From CBDBND01 sp965262665 (lineage in GTDB: Bacteria > Pseudomonadota > Alphaproteobacteria > Rhodospirillales > Rhodospirillaceae): a stretch of DNA of 64,000 nucleotides. Below the pieces are notes generated by a model. That model was not told the DNA's origin. It saw only the letters and a program-made list of their open reading frames with translations, and made no database searches. The translations under genes were made by a program, and so were the position numbers. Shown piece after piece: positions 55,665 to 64,000 of this stretch. The stretch is from positions 620,001 to 684,000 of the forward strand of contig OZ253551.1 of NCBI GenBank assembly GCA_965262665.1, in the 5' to 3' direction. Every line of letters begins with the position of its first letter. Position 1 is the first letter of the stretch.

Positions 55665-56912
55665 AATCCCCTTGCCGGTTTCTTTACCTTCCAGAAAGAA
55701 GGCGGAGTAAACGACTTTCAGAGTCATGAAGCCCGCACTGCATATGAACCCGACGGGCCGTTGTCGGCAGAGATTGGATACTACAATGCAGAGGTCGATG
55801 ATGCTTTCGTATTTGCCCTCGGTTTTGCTGTCGGTAATCCGAACTTGGTTATTAACGATCCCACAGACGGCATCCTCGATCTGTCAGGGTTACCAATCCC
55901 ATTGCGGAATTTTACGATTGATGAAGGGACGGATGCGGTATTCGGTAACGTTCGATATTCCTTTGCCGAGGATCGTGCCCGCATTTCACTAGAAGCCAGG
56001 CAAACCTGGATCGACGTGGCGTTCTTTGACAATGTCGCAAACTTAGTGCCGCAGCAGGAAAGCTTTTCGAATTTCACGCCCCGGATAACAGCAGAATACG
56101 ATTTGAGTGAAGACTCGATAGTGTATGTCTCTGCGGCGAAAGGTGTCAAGGCTGGAGGGTTCAACGGATTTGTTGCCGGCCCCCTTACTCTAATCGAAGC
56201 CGAACAAACGTTCGCACCAGAAAAGAACTGGACCTATGAAATCGGCACCAAAAACACGCTTATGGATGGCCGTTTGATCGTCAATGCATCTGTCTATTAT
56301 ATCGATTGGGCGAGCATGCAAATTACGACCATTCCAACTGGATTTGATACGGCAAATCTAGCAGCAGGCACGGTGGCACCGACCATCTTCCTGAATGTTG
56401 GTGACGTTACGAACAAAGGCATTGAAATCGACGGCCAGTTCCAAATGACCGAAGAAGTTAGCGTTAATTATGCCTTTTCGACATCAGATCCCACATTTAA
56501 TGACGGCACCAAATGGGGGCAATTCGTCGGTGTTTGTGATGATGCATTCTGCTCTGCTGATGGTGAAGTGGGTGGCAGCACTCTGCAGCGCCAATCGACA
56601 ACCCAAGGCTCATTTGGTATTCAATATGATTCCGCGCTTACAGCAGACCTTGATTTCTACGCTCGGGGCGATGTGACATACACTTCTAAGCAATATGTCG
56701 ACGCAATGAATTTGGCTTGGGGGCCAGGCCGCTACAATGTGAACGCAAGTCTTGGCGTGAGTGGAGATAATTGGTCGGTTACCGCGTGGGGAGAAAACTT
56801 GTTTGATACCACGCATGTGATCAATTCACTTTTTATCATCCAATTTCGCCGGTACGTGCCGGCCCTCAACGACGGACTCAAGGCTGGCGTCACACTGTCG
56901 CTAAACTATTAG
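55665..56912 (+). pseudogene. TonB-dependent receptor, C-terminal half
   Basis: Open from the first codon after the IS21 end (NPLAGFFTFQKEGGVNDFQS). Barrel strands are visible: EGTDAVFGNVRYSFAEDRAR, EYDLSEDSIVYVSAAKGVKA, WTYEIGTKNTLMDGRLIVNA, SVYYIDWASMQITTIPTGFD and LGVSGDNWSVTAWGENLFDT. It ends LKAGVTLSLNY, with a terminal aromatic residue. Signal peptide, TonB box and plug are missing, so it is non-functional. It is a different receptor from 46973-49492, though of the same type. Confidence 0.9.
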
Positions 56913-57028
56913 AGAAGAGTGGCAGGCAATTGGTCTAGCAAGGTGAATTTGGCCCGTGATGAAGGGGTTCGGTAAAGACACTATTTTTAGAACATTCACC
57001 TTGCTCCACTGAGCATAAGGCACTTTTA

Positions 57029-58115
57029 GTGAGTATTTCAGGCTCGAACCGGCCTGGCGGACCAGGCCTCATATTTGGACCAGGGCCTGAAGGATGGTGG
57101 GATTCGGAACGTGTTTCCTGCCCCAAGGTGCTTCGCGGCGACGATGGTGTTTGGCGCATGTGGCATGTGGTACTACGGCCGTGATGGATCCTTTGATCGT
57201 ATGATTGGTGTGCCGACGGGCCGTGTCGGCCATGCGGTCTCAAAAGACGGTATCGCATGGAAGCGGGTTCGCGGGCCCGGCGTCATGGGGTCCGTGCTTG
57301 ATCCCCATTCCGACCCCGACAGGTTTGATTCCTCCCATGTCGGCATTAGCGACATCCATAGAGACGGTGATGTTTATTGGATGTGGTATTTCGGCGGCGA
57401 TCAGAAAATAACCAACGCACGTGGGACAGAGTCTAAGGGGTTTCCCCTACGCACCGGTGCCGCCGTCTCCCGTGACGGTTTGCATTGGACACGTTTGGAC
57501 GGGCCCTACCATGGTGCGCTCATTGATTCCGGTCGCCCAGGCGAGTTCGACGCCCTGTTGGCGGCGTGGGCTCAGGTCATTCGCTGGGATGATGGGTCCT
57601 GGCGCATGTACTATCACACCCTTGATCCCAGCCAGGGCTATGTCATGGCCTGGGCGGAATCAGAAGATGCCCTCAAGTGGGAGAGGCGGGGGCCGTTGCT
57701 CGGTCCTGGACCCAGAGGGCGATTTGACGACTATGGCGTATCGACCCGCCATATCCTTAAACACGGCGGTCAATGGTTGTTGTTTTACGAAGGCTGTATG
57801 GATGTAGGCACCAACCCGGAAGTAGACCGTCAAATCGGTCTTGCCGTGTCTGACGATGGTCTTACCTGGGAACGTGTCGACGGATCCCATAGCAACAAAT
57901 CCATCTTGCCGCAGGCGCCGAAAGGATCGGGCCGCTGGGATGTCCGCCTAGGGTGTCCGTGGGTGGTGCCTTTGGGTGATGGGTCTTTGCGCATGTACTT
58001 CATTGGTGCCAATGAGCGATCGGGTGAAGGTCGCAATGAATTGTCCACGGTTCATCAGATTGGCATGGCCGTCAGCGACGGTGACATTACCCGTTGGCAA
58101 CGCTATGGCGAATAG
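57029..58115 (+). pseudogene. Five-bladed beta-propeller (GH43/GH32-like) protein with 7-bp duplication
   Basis: Original frame from GTG 57029: MSISGSNRPGG, GPGPEGWWDSERVSCPKVLR, GDDGVWRMW. CATGTGG is duplicated at 57157-57170, shifting the frame. The remainder is intact in the new frame: MWYYGRDGSFDRMIGV, RVGHAVSKDGIAWKRV, DVYWMWYFGGD, TGAAVSRDGLHWTRLDG, WRMYYHTLDP, WLLFYEGCMDVGTNPEVDRQ and LRMYFIGANERSGEGRNE. The repeated D-G-x-x-W blades resemble the glycosidase clans with five-bladed propellers. No signal peptide. Removing one 7-base unit restores about 360 codons. Confidence 0.85.
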
Positions 58116-58772
58116 AGATCATTATTGAGGTGTATCAGAGTTAGCCAAACCGAGGAGCACTACAATATCCACGACGTTAAACACCAGCCGGCGCACACTG
58201 CTTGCTACGACGGGCGCCATTATTGGCGCCGCGGCCAGCCCGGCCAACGCCGCCGTTCGGAAGATCGAAAACGCGAGTGTCAACGGGCCCTATCTCGATC
58301 TCGAAACGCCTTACGGGAATTTGGAAGGCTACGCGCGGCTGCGGACCAACGTGGATATGGTCAGCACCCACTACGGCTGGTACGACGGCATGGTCATGGG
58401 GGTGGCGTCGGGGGGGTCCGCTGCGCAATATCTGCGGTGCCCGGGGCATGATGTGCTCGCGTTTATTGCCTCTGGAGGGTGAGCACGGCTATCGCCGCAT
58501 TCAGAGGGAGGTCATCTATTACTACGACCTCGACTCAGGCGAGGTTCTAGACGAGATGGTCAATCCGTACACCGGAGAAACCGTCAAAGTTGTTCATGTC
58601 GCTAACGACCCCTTCAACCGTGTTTTGCGGGAAACCGCCATGTCACGCCCGACGTTCGGGTGCTTGAACGAGGAAGCTGAGAAGCCGGTTGAGAAGCCCA
58701 TCCTTTAGGCGTTATTATACTTGACGTACCCAGTCTGATTTGCTAGGTTATCTTCATTGATTGGAGCATGTC

Positions 58773-59687
58773 ATGAGCGTTCTAGACAGACCAGAATTTC
58801 ACGACGAACAAGCGGCTTACGACTACGTTGAAGCTCGGTTATGGTCGCACGGCCCAACTTGCCCCAAGTGCGGCGAATGCGAGCGCATAGGCAGGCTCCA
58901 GGGCAAAAGCACGCGCATTGGAGTCCATAAGTGCTACAGCTGCCGCAAGCCCTTCACGGTCAAGGTCGGAACCATTTTTGAATCCAGCCATATCAAGATG
59001 CACCATTGGCTCCAGGCAATCTACCTCATGTGCGCCAGTAAGAAGGGCATTAGCTCGAACCAGCTTCACAGAACCTTGGGTGTCACTCTCAAGACAGCCT
59101 GGTTCATGAGCCGCCGTATCCGCGAAGCCATGCGCACCGATGGCCTTGGAGTGCTTGGCGGCGAAGGCAAGCCGGTTGAATCGGACGAAACATTTATCGG
59201 GCGCAAGAAAGGCGTACCTGTACGCCGTGGCACGTCCCACAAGATGGCGGTTCTGTCTTTGGTAGAACGTGGTGGCTCTGTCCGTTCTTTCCCGATCAAG
59301 ACCGCCAAGGCAAAAGAGATCGGCCCAATTGTACGTAAGAATGTTGCCCAAGAAAGCGAACTCATGACTGACGACGCCAAACAATATGGCTCAATCGGCA
59401 AGGCGTTTGCAGAACACAAATCCGTGAAGCACAGCATCGGCGAATACGTTGTCGGTGATACTCATACGAACACAGTCGAAGGCTTCTTCTCGATCTTCAA
59501 GCGCGGCATGAAGGGTATCTACCAGCATTGTTCAGAGCGTCATCTGCACCGTTACTTGGCTGAGTTCGATTTTCGGTACTCCAATCGTGTTGCTCTTGGT
59601 TATGACGACACACTACGCACAGAAACTGCCATTGTAGGAGCCAGAGGTAAGCGATTGACTTATAGGGGCACTGATATCTCGGAATAA
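58773..59687 (+). CDS. IS1595-family (ISXO2-like) transposase
   Basis: 304 residues. Zinc ribbon CPKCGECERIG...HKCYSCRKPF (residues about 28-66), TVKVGTIFESSHIKMHHWLQ and GISSNQLHRTLGVTLKTAWF. The ISXO2 catalytic core has ESDETFIGRKKG, ELMTDDAKQYGSIGKAF and HTNTVEGFFSIFKRGMKGIY (DDN/E type). GGAG precedes the ATG. Intact. Confidence 0.93.
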   Translation: MSVLDRPEFHDEQAAYDYVEARLWSHGPTCPKCGECERIGRLQGKSTRIGVHKCYSCRKPFTVKVGTIFESSHIKMHHWLQAIYLMCASKKGISSNQLHRTLGVTLKTAWFMSRRIREAMRTDGLGVLGGEGKPVESDETFIGRKKGVPVRRGTSHKMAVLSLVERGGSVRSFPIKTAKAKEIGPIVRKNVAQESELMTDDAKQYGSIGKAFAEHKSVKHSIGEYVVGDTHTNTVEGFFSIFKRGMKGIYQHCSERHLHRYLAEFDFRYSNRVALGYDDTLRTETAIVGARGKRLTYRGTDISE

Positions 59688-59865
59688 AAAAACTGAGTCC
59701 GATCAATAACTTATAAGTTATTGATTCTAAAAGGTGAATCTGATAGTTTTGGTAGGCGTTGCGCTGGAAAGCCCGTCGGTAGTTTCCGTCACTTTATGAG
59801 ACGGTTTCCCCTAGGATGGAAGCCTGCAAGCTCATAATTCATTGGCACCAGGCAACGCACCTTCC

Positions 59866-60721
59866 TTATGTAATCAGAGATTCTGGCATTCCATAGTGCT
59901 TAAAAACCACCTTCTGGTCTTCGGATAAATCAACTTTTCTAAGAGATTGAGGCCAGATTGTAAAACCTTCATCGTAAGCTATTCCATCCGCCGTGCGGTA
60001 AATTAATGGGCTTAGAGAGGTAGCATATTCCGGGAAACATTTTCCGTGAGGGTGAATGTTTATTGCCTGAAAGAATGAGCTCGCTAGCACGTCGGCGAAC
60101 TGTAACCCTGCCCGGCTCTGGTGGTCATAGAAGTGGACGTTATCAAAATCGAATACAGGCCAATTAATTTTCCTTTTTGGCAAGTACACATTTTTACCTT
60201 GATTCCAAAGGCGAGTGAAGTAATCCGTGAAATCGTGCCGACGAAGGTCTTTGCGGCGTGAGAATTCCAATTGCAGGCGAAGATCAGAAGTTCCATTTTT
60301 TTTGTTATGTTCGGCGCAGAAATCCGTGACGCGTTCTAGAAGTAGGCGCGCGGCCCACCAGTAGAACCAATGCTTATGAGTGGCTACCTTTCTTGCATAA
60401 GCATTGTTGTGTCCTCTCATGTTTTGTTTATTTGAGATATATACGAACAGTCGCATGGGTAGTTTCGCAACTTCATTGCAGATGAGTGTTTTTTGACGAG
60501 CAGACAGTTTGCGAAAATGGAGATCAGCAGGTTGCGTGTTATTAGCTTTTTCCCTGATAATACTAAGCCATTCAGCAATCTTGGCTTCGTTCTGCTTGCG
60601 GATTACTATGGCACCCATAACGAACCACTCGGAGGGCACCTGGTCGATCTATAGGCGCGATGCGTCTAAGGCCAAAATCACCGGCCTCGTCGATGTAAGT
60701 GATGTAACCAGTCTTAGACAC
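59866..60721 (-). pseudogene. DUF3800 protein, frameshifted passenger of IS1595
   Basis: GTG at 60721 opens MSKTGYITYIDEAGDFGLRR, the signature YIDEAGDFG start of DUF3800 (an RNase H-like fold with acidic residues). One extra C near 60635-60645 shifts the frame. The rest continues SEWFVMGAIVIRKQNEAKIA, HFRKLSARQKTLICNEVAKL, LQLEFSRRKDLRRHDFTDYF and DHQSRAGLQFADVLASSFFQ (final conserved Asp). DUF3800 genes are frequent neighbours of transposases. Function unknown; a nuclease role has been proposed from fold only. Confidence 0.82.
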
Positions 60722-60733
60722 TGTGAGAAACCT

Positions 60734-60907
60734 ATGACCAACAAAAAATCGAAGGCGCAGCTTGACCAATTCAAAGAGACCGCTCGCAAGCTTGGCGCGG
60801 ACGAGTCTGGCGATGCCTTGGATAAGGCAATGAGGCGTGTTGAACTGAGGGAAAGCCCGGTTACTAAACGGCCATCTTCCGACCAAACAGACAACACATC
60901 TTCTTAG
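60734..60907 (+). CDS. Small passenger protein in IS1595 unit
   Basis: 57 residues: MTNKKSKAQLDQFKETARKL, GADESGDALDKAMRRVEL. Short helical acidic/basic proteins of this style are common in alphaproteobacteria, often beside DUF3800 genes. Divergent from the DUF3800 gene with only 12 bases between the starts, so the two share a regulatory region. Function unknown. Confidence 0.6.
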   Translation: MTNKKSKAQLDQFKETARKLGADESGDALDKAMRRVELRESPVTKRPSSDQTDNTSS

Positions 60908-61413
60908 ACCTTCTGGCCTGATACACGTTGATATACTACCGCGTTAAGAAGGGGTACGGCAATTATAATGTCGCCATCCTTTATAAGTGGACGCCGAAGG
61001 GCGACCGGCTGACCATGGAACAGCATATTCATGTGTACTACCGAAACGCTTTGGACCCCGCCAAATGGGTGAGAGAAAGTTCCGGCCCCATGAACAGGGT
61101 CTCGGAATTTATGCAGTACAACGTTTCTCTGGATGACATGCAAAACCAGGATCTCACAACGATTGACTACGTTGGGTACTGGGGACGGGTTACGCCGTGG
61201 TTGCCTTGGATGTTGATGGGACAGGCACCTGGCCATTGCCTCTATCAATGTCAGACGGGTTCGGCTCAAAGTTTGGATGGTGTGCCAGCGAACATTGTCG
61301 ACTACATCCGTGAGAAGTATCCCAAATATTTGGATGCCCCAACCACCTGGGAAGACCCTTCCTTGTCTAGCCTGGAGCGGTACGCCTTGGAGCAAGAACC
61401 GGTCCGGCCTTAA

Positions 61414-61936
61414 GAATAGCATTGGCTCCATTGGTGCAGGTCCAGGATTTATATCGCAACCGGCCCGATAGTGAAGTCTCGGTGGTTGCGGACCCCCGAT
61501 TTGAACCTAGTCAAGCGGATGGTGGATCAAGAGCGATCTGACCTTGCCGAAGCCATGTAATTTATCGGTGAAGAGGGTATCGAGCCCCCGCAACCATTCC
61601 GGCCCGCAAGTTCTTGATATGAACAGGTATCGGGCGCTTTTCTGTTGTCTAGCTCACAACCATATTAAAGTAGGGCAATAAATCCACCCACAGGGTTTGT
61701 TTCAAAAGGCCAAGGGGTGGCAAATTCGCTTTAACACTCACATCTCAAAGGGTGCAGATACGTGTGGAGGTGAGTTCACGCAAACAATGGTAATCATTTA
61801 TCGCGCGCCTCGTTCTTTTATCGAAACAAGTGTGGTGACTGATGGATGATGACGGAATGATTACGGACCGGATTGCTATCGAGTAAGTCCGCTCCTAAGG
61901 TGACTTTCTTCATACCCCTATTGGGGGGGAGCCATA
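61414..61936. other. 523-base gap before the P450 gene
   Basis: No gene supported. Two similar runs (GCGGACCCCCGATTTGAACC at about 61488 and GAGCCCCCGCAACCATTCC at about 61583) look tRNA-like at first sight but do not fold as arms. P450 promoter presumably in 61750-61925; GGGGGGGAGCC precedes its ATG. Confidence 0.4.
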
Positions 61937-63181
61937 ATGGACCGACCTATCAGCGACGTGAATTTCTTCGACCCTGAGATTGTCGAATGTCCTTTCGCCT
62001 ACTATCAGAACGCCCGCGCTGAAGCGCCGGTTCTGCCTTTGACAGCCCCGGAGTCCGGAAACCCTATATTTCTAGTGACGCGTTACGAAGATGTCACCCA
62101 AGTCCTCAAGGACCCCGAACTCTTTTCCAGCCGGTTCATGAATCCGATCGGCCGGGAAAAAACCGATCCCCACATACAGGCGATCTACGATCAAGGTTGG
62201 CCGTGGGTTGACACGCTCCTGACCAGCGATCCACCGGATCACCGGCGTTATCGTGCACTCGTCAACCGCGCTTTTACCGCCAAGCGTGTACGTGCCCTGG
62301 AGCCGTTCATCGAAAGACTGGCCAATGAACTGATTGACGCTTTCATTGAAGATGGGGCTTGTGACTTTGTCGCCGCGTTCGCCCGTCCTCTACCGTTGCG
62401 CGTAATTGCCGATCAGTTCGGCGTTCCAATTGAGGATCTTCCCGCGTTTAAGAAATGGTCTGACAGTTTTGTCGCGCGTATTGGCGGTCTTGTATCCAAG
62501 GAAGAAGAACTTGACTGCGTGCGTGATGTCGTCGCGCTTCAGCACTATCTCAAGGAGCGTATCGATGAACGGCGGACATCGCCAATGGACGACATCATGT
62601 CCGACATGGTGCATGCACAGGTAGAAGGGGAATCGGGTTTGTCCGATGCAGAACTGATCAACATGCTTCAGCAATTGCTGGTTGCCGGTAACGAGACCAC
62701 TGCGAATTCCCTCGCCGGGGGTCTGATGGGGCTGCTGCACGATCCAACTCAACTGACCGCGATGCGTTCGGATCCAAATCTCATAAGCGGTCTGGTGGAA
62801 GAGTCGCTTCGCACTGTCTCTGCGCAATCAGGCATGTGGCGGATCGCCACGCGGGATACGACACTTGCTGGTATTCCCATTCCGGGCTGTGCCACTCTTT
62901 TATTGCGCTATGACGCGGCCAATCGGGACCCTGCTCAATTCGAGGATCCTGAAGCCTTTAGTGTCCAGCGGTCGAATGCATCCAGCCATCTCGCCTTCGG
63001 TTATGGTATCCATTTCTGCGTCGGTGCTCTTCTGGCGCGCAAGGAAATGGAGGTCGGCTTCAAGATTTTACTGGCGCGTCTCAATACCATTCGATTAGCA
63101 CCGGAAAACGACTTTAAGCATCAGCCCAACATGATGTTGCGGGGCCTAAAACAATTACAAATCACGTTCGATCCTGACTAA
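61937..63181 (+). CDS. Cytochrome P450
   Basis: 414 residues, soluble bacterial type without a membrane anchor. I-helix AGNETTANS (about 249-257), E288-x-x-R of the K helix (EESLR), PERF-like region (DPEAFSVQRSNASSHLAFG) and the heme-binding loop HLAFGYGIHFCVGALLARKE with the thiolate Cys361. Also CPFAYYQNARAEAPV at the start, typical of the CYP107/CYP153-like broad class. It hydroxylates an unknown small molecule, using separate ferredoxin partners not in the window. Intact, unlike its neighbours. A LysR regulator (broken) lies convergent downstream. Confidence 0.95.
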   Translation: MDRPISDVNFFDPEIVECPFAYYQNARAEAPVLPLTAPESGNPIFLVTRYEDVTQVLKDPELFSSRFMNPIGREKTDPHIQAIYDQGWPWVDTLLTSDPPDHRRYRALVNRAFTAKRVRALEPFIERLANELIDAFIEDGACDFVAAFARPLPLRVIADQFGVPIEDLPAFKKWSDSFVARIGGLVSKEEELDCVRDVVALQHYLKERIDERRTSPMDDIMSDMVHAQVEGESGLSDAELINMLQQLLVAGNETTANSLAGGLMGLLHDPTQLTAMRSDPNLISGLVEESLRTVSAQSGMWRIATRDTTLAGIPIPGCATLLLRYDAANRDPAQFEDPEAFSVQRSNASSHLAFGYGIHFCVGALLARKEMEVGFKILLARLNTIRLAPENDFKHQPNMMLRGLKQLQITFDPD

Positions 63182-63261
63182 ACCATCGGTCAAAACGCAA
63201 GACATAACTAAGTGAACCACGATTTCATTTGCGGAGAGGTAATTGAGTGCGTGCTGAACCC

Positions 63262-63946
63262 CTAAATTTGTTCACAACATTGGCGTATGACCTGCGCAAC
63301 TGTTTCCGTTGCCGGCCGGTGAGGGCTGCCAGTTCTGTAGATCAGTCCCGCCGGTCTTCGTAGTGGCCCTGACGAGACTCTGAGCGATTTTATGGCACCG
63401 CTAGCGATCTCTTTATCAAGGAATTGTTCAGGCAACATGCTCAGGAACCCATGATTTAGAATGAGAGACCTGACGAGTGAGAGGGAGTTTGTCATCACTA
63501 CGTTATCGGGTGGAGACAACCCATTACTCAACGTGAATTCAACGAAAACGGTAGACACATGCAAATGGCTAACCGCAACCCATTTTGCGTCTTTTACGTT
63601 TTGAAGTAATAATCGCTTTTTACGCGTTAACGGGTTCGTTGCACTGGCGGCGATGGTCGCGGTGACGCTGCACAATTCTTCTGATGCCAACCCCCTTTGC
63701 GGCACATCATGAGTGAAATTCATAAACACCAAATCGACCTCGCCATTTTGAAGCATGGTCAGAAGGTCAGCATGCATACCTTCCATCACTTCAAGAGTGA
63801 TTCTCGGAGCTTCGTCATGTAGCTTTGCAACGGCAGCATCCAGAATATACGTTGCGAACATGGGCGCTATGCCAAGAATAACGGATCCTTCGCGGCCGCT
63901 TTCAATGGCATTTAAGTCGTCGTGAATGCGGCGGCTTTCGTTGATT
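63262..63946 (-). pseudogene. LysR-family regulator, N-terminal HTH removed by IS6
   Basis: Only the co-inducer-binding domain remains: GREGSVILGIAPMFATYILD, ITLEVMEGMHADLLTMLQNG, EVDLVFMNFTHD, VTATIAASATNPLTRKKRLL, DAKWVAVSHLHVSTVFVEFT and SLILNHGFLSMLPEQF. It is open up to the IS6 inverted end at 63947, which replaces the first 80 or so residues including the DNA-binding helix-turn-helix. It may have controlled the neighbouring P450 gene, but is convergent with it. Confidence 0.9.
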
Positions 63947-64000
63947 GGCATTGTCAGACTAATTGGACCGGGTCTTAAGAACCTACAATCGACGACTGTC
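63947..64000 (-). mobile_element. IS6-family element entering the window end
   Basis: GGCATTGTCAGACTAATTGG, followed by AAGAACCTACAATCGA, matches the reversed 3' end of the element at 37485-38113. The transposase should therefore lie beyond 64000 on the minus strand. It truncates the LysR gene. Confidence 0.85.

Larger units (their letters stand above)
58710..60943 (+). mobile_element. IS1595-family transposon with passenger genes
   Basis: About 2.2 kb between imperfect inverted ends GCGTTATTATACTTGACGTA (left) and, reversed, GCGGTAGTATATCAACGTGT (right). It carries the transposase, a DUF3800 gene and a small ORF, and interrupts the DUF1838-type gene. An 8-base target duplication could not be seen, so exact ends are approximate. 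Confidence 0.75.
58165..61413 (+). pseudogene. DUF1838-type Tat-exported protein, start lost, frameshifted, split by IS1595
   Basis: GAGGAG at 58153 is correctly spaced from ATA at 58165, where ATG is expected. The codons then read STTLNTSRRTLLATTGAIIG (Tat signal), LETPYGNLEGYARLRTNVDM and STHYGWYDGMVMGVASGG. The frame shifts in the G run at 58408-58415, continuing CSRLLPLEGEHGYRRIQREV, YYDLDSGEVLDEMVNPYTGE, PTFGCLNEEAEKPVEKPIL. The IS1595 unit then intervenes; from about 60944 the C terminus resumes: VKKGYGNYNVAILYKWTPKG, HIHVYYRNALDPAKWVRESS, RVTPWLPWMLMGQAPGHCLY and LSSLERYALEQEPVRP. Three independent lesions. Confidence 0.87.

Noticed and set aside
61480..61610. tRNA-like T-loop (TTTGAACC)
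   Set aside because: The sequences flanking the loop do not pair, and no anticodon or D arm is present on either strand.
1..64000. Alternative genetic code (stop reassignment)
   Set aside because: All three stops occur as lesions, many of the same genes also have frameshifts or insertions, and intact genes end normally at TAA, TAG and TGA.

Overview
The window looks like part of an alphaproteobacterial chromosome. The best marker is an intact chpT-type histidine phosphotransferase, a component of the alphaproteobacterial cell-cycle phosphorelay. Long TonB-dependent receptors, an AsmA protein, TRAP-transporter fragments and many rhizobial or rhodospirillal-type insertion sequences agree with this. 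The species is not identifiable by eye.

The dominant feature is decay. Complete or partial elements of about fifteen IS families (IS3, IS5/IS1031, IS6, IS21, IS30, IS91, IS110, IS256, IS481, IS630 of several subgroups, IS1182, IS1380, IS1595, ISAs1, ISNCY) fill much of 24.5-38.6 kb and 42.2-55.7 kb and interrupt genes elsewhere. About a dozen host genes carry one or more lesions: in-frame stops, single-base frameshifts, short tandem duplications, one lost start codon, or IS insertions. Several can be rebuilt exactly by removing the IS plus one target duplication, so some hits are recent. Housekeeping genes (pyrD, nadK, moaA, chpT, asmA-like, tonB-like) are open. This is the pattern of early genome erosion with IS expansion.

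Layout. 0.3-1.1 kb: remnant sensor kinase. 1.1-9.2 kb: metabolic genes (two SAM methyltransferases, cupin protein, GFA protein, NCS1 cytosine/purine-type permease, nitrilase-like protein, broken alpha/beta hydrolase, broken VOC protein). 9.2-14.3 kb: Crp/Fnr gene broken twice by IS elements, its upstream partner radical SAM gene, and a divergent glycerate kinase. 14.7-18.1 kb: sensor kinase and receiver protein, both broken. 18.2-24.5 kb: MarR regulator, pyrD, broken HAD phosphatase, AbrB-family membrane protein, nadK, moaA, chpT. 24.6-35.6 kb: IS graveyard with an integrase stub, a three-way chimeric transposase ORF, and a ParB-like gene overlapping an IS91-type transposase. 35.9-42.0 kb: TonB protein and AsmA, separated by IS debris. 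42.3-45.1 kb: IS debris. 45.7-49.5 kb: secreted protein and intact TonB-dependent receptor. 49.7-55.7 kb: gene scraps (DnaJ-like, TRAP transporter), broken GPP34 gene, probable group II intron 5' part, and an IS21 split by an intact IS1182. 55.7-63.9 kb: receptor C-terminal half, broken beta-propeller protein, DUF1838-type gene split by an IS1595 unit with passengers, intact cytochrome P450, and a LysR gene cut by an IS6 element entering at the right edge.

The P450, DUF1838, propeller and receptor genes may once have served one uptake or modification pathway for a hydrophobic or glycosylated substrate; this is inferred from order only. No rRNA, tRNA or CRISPR array was recognised.
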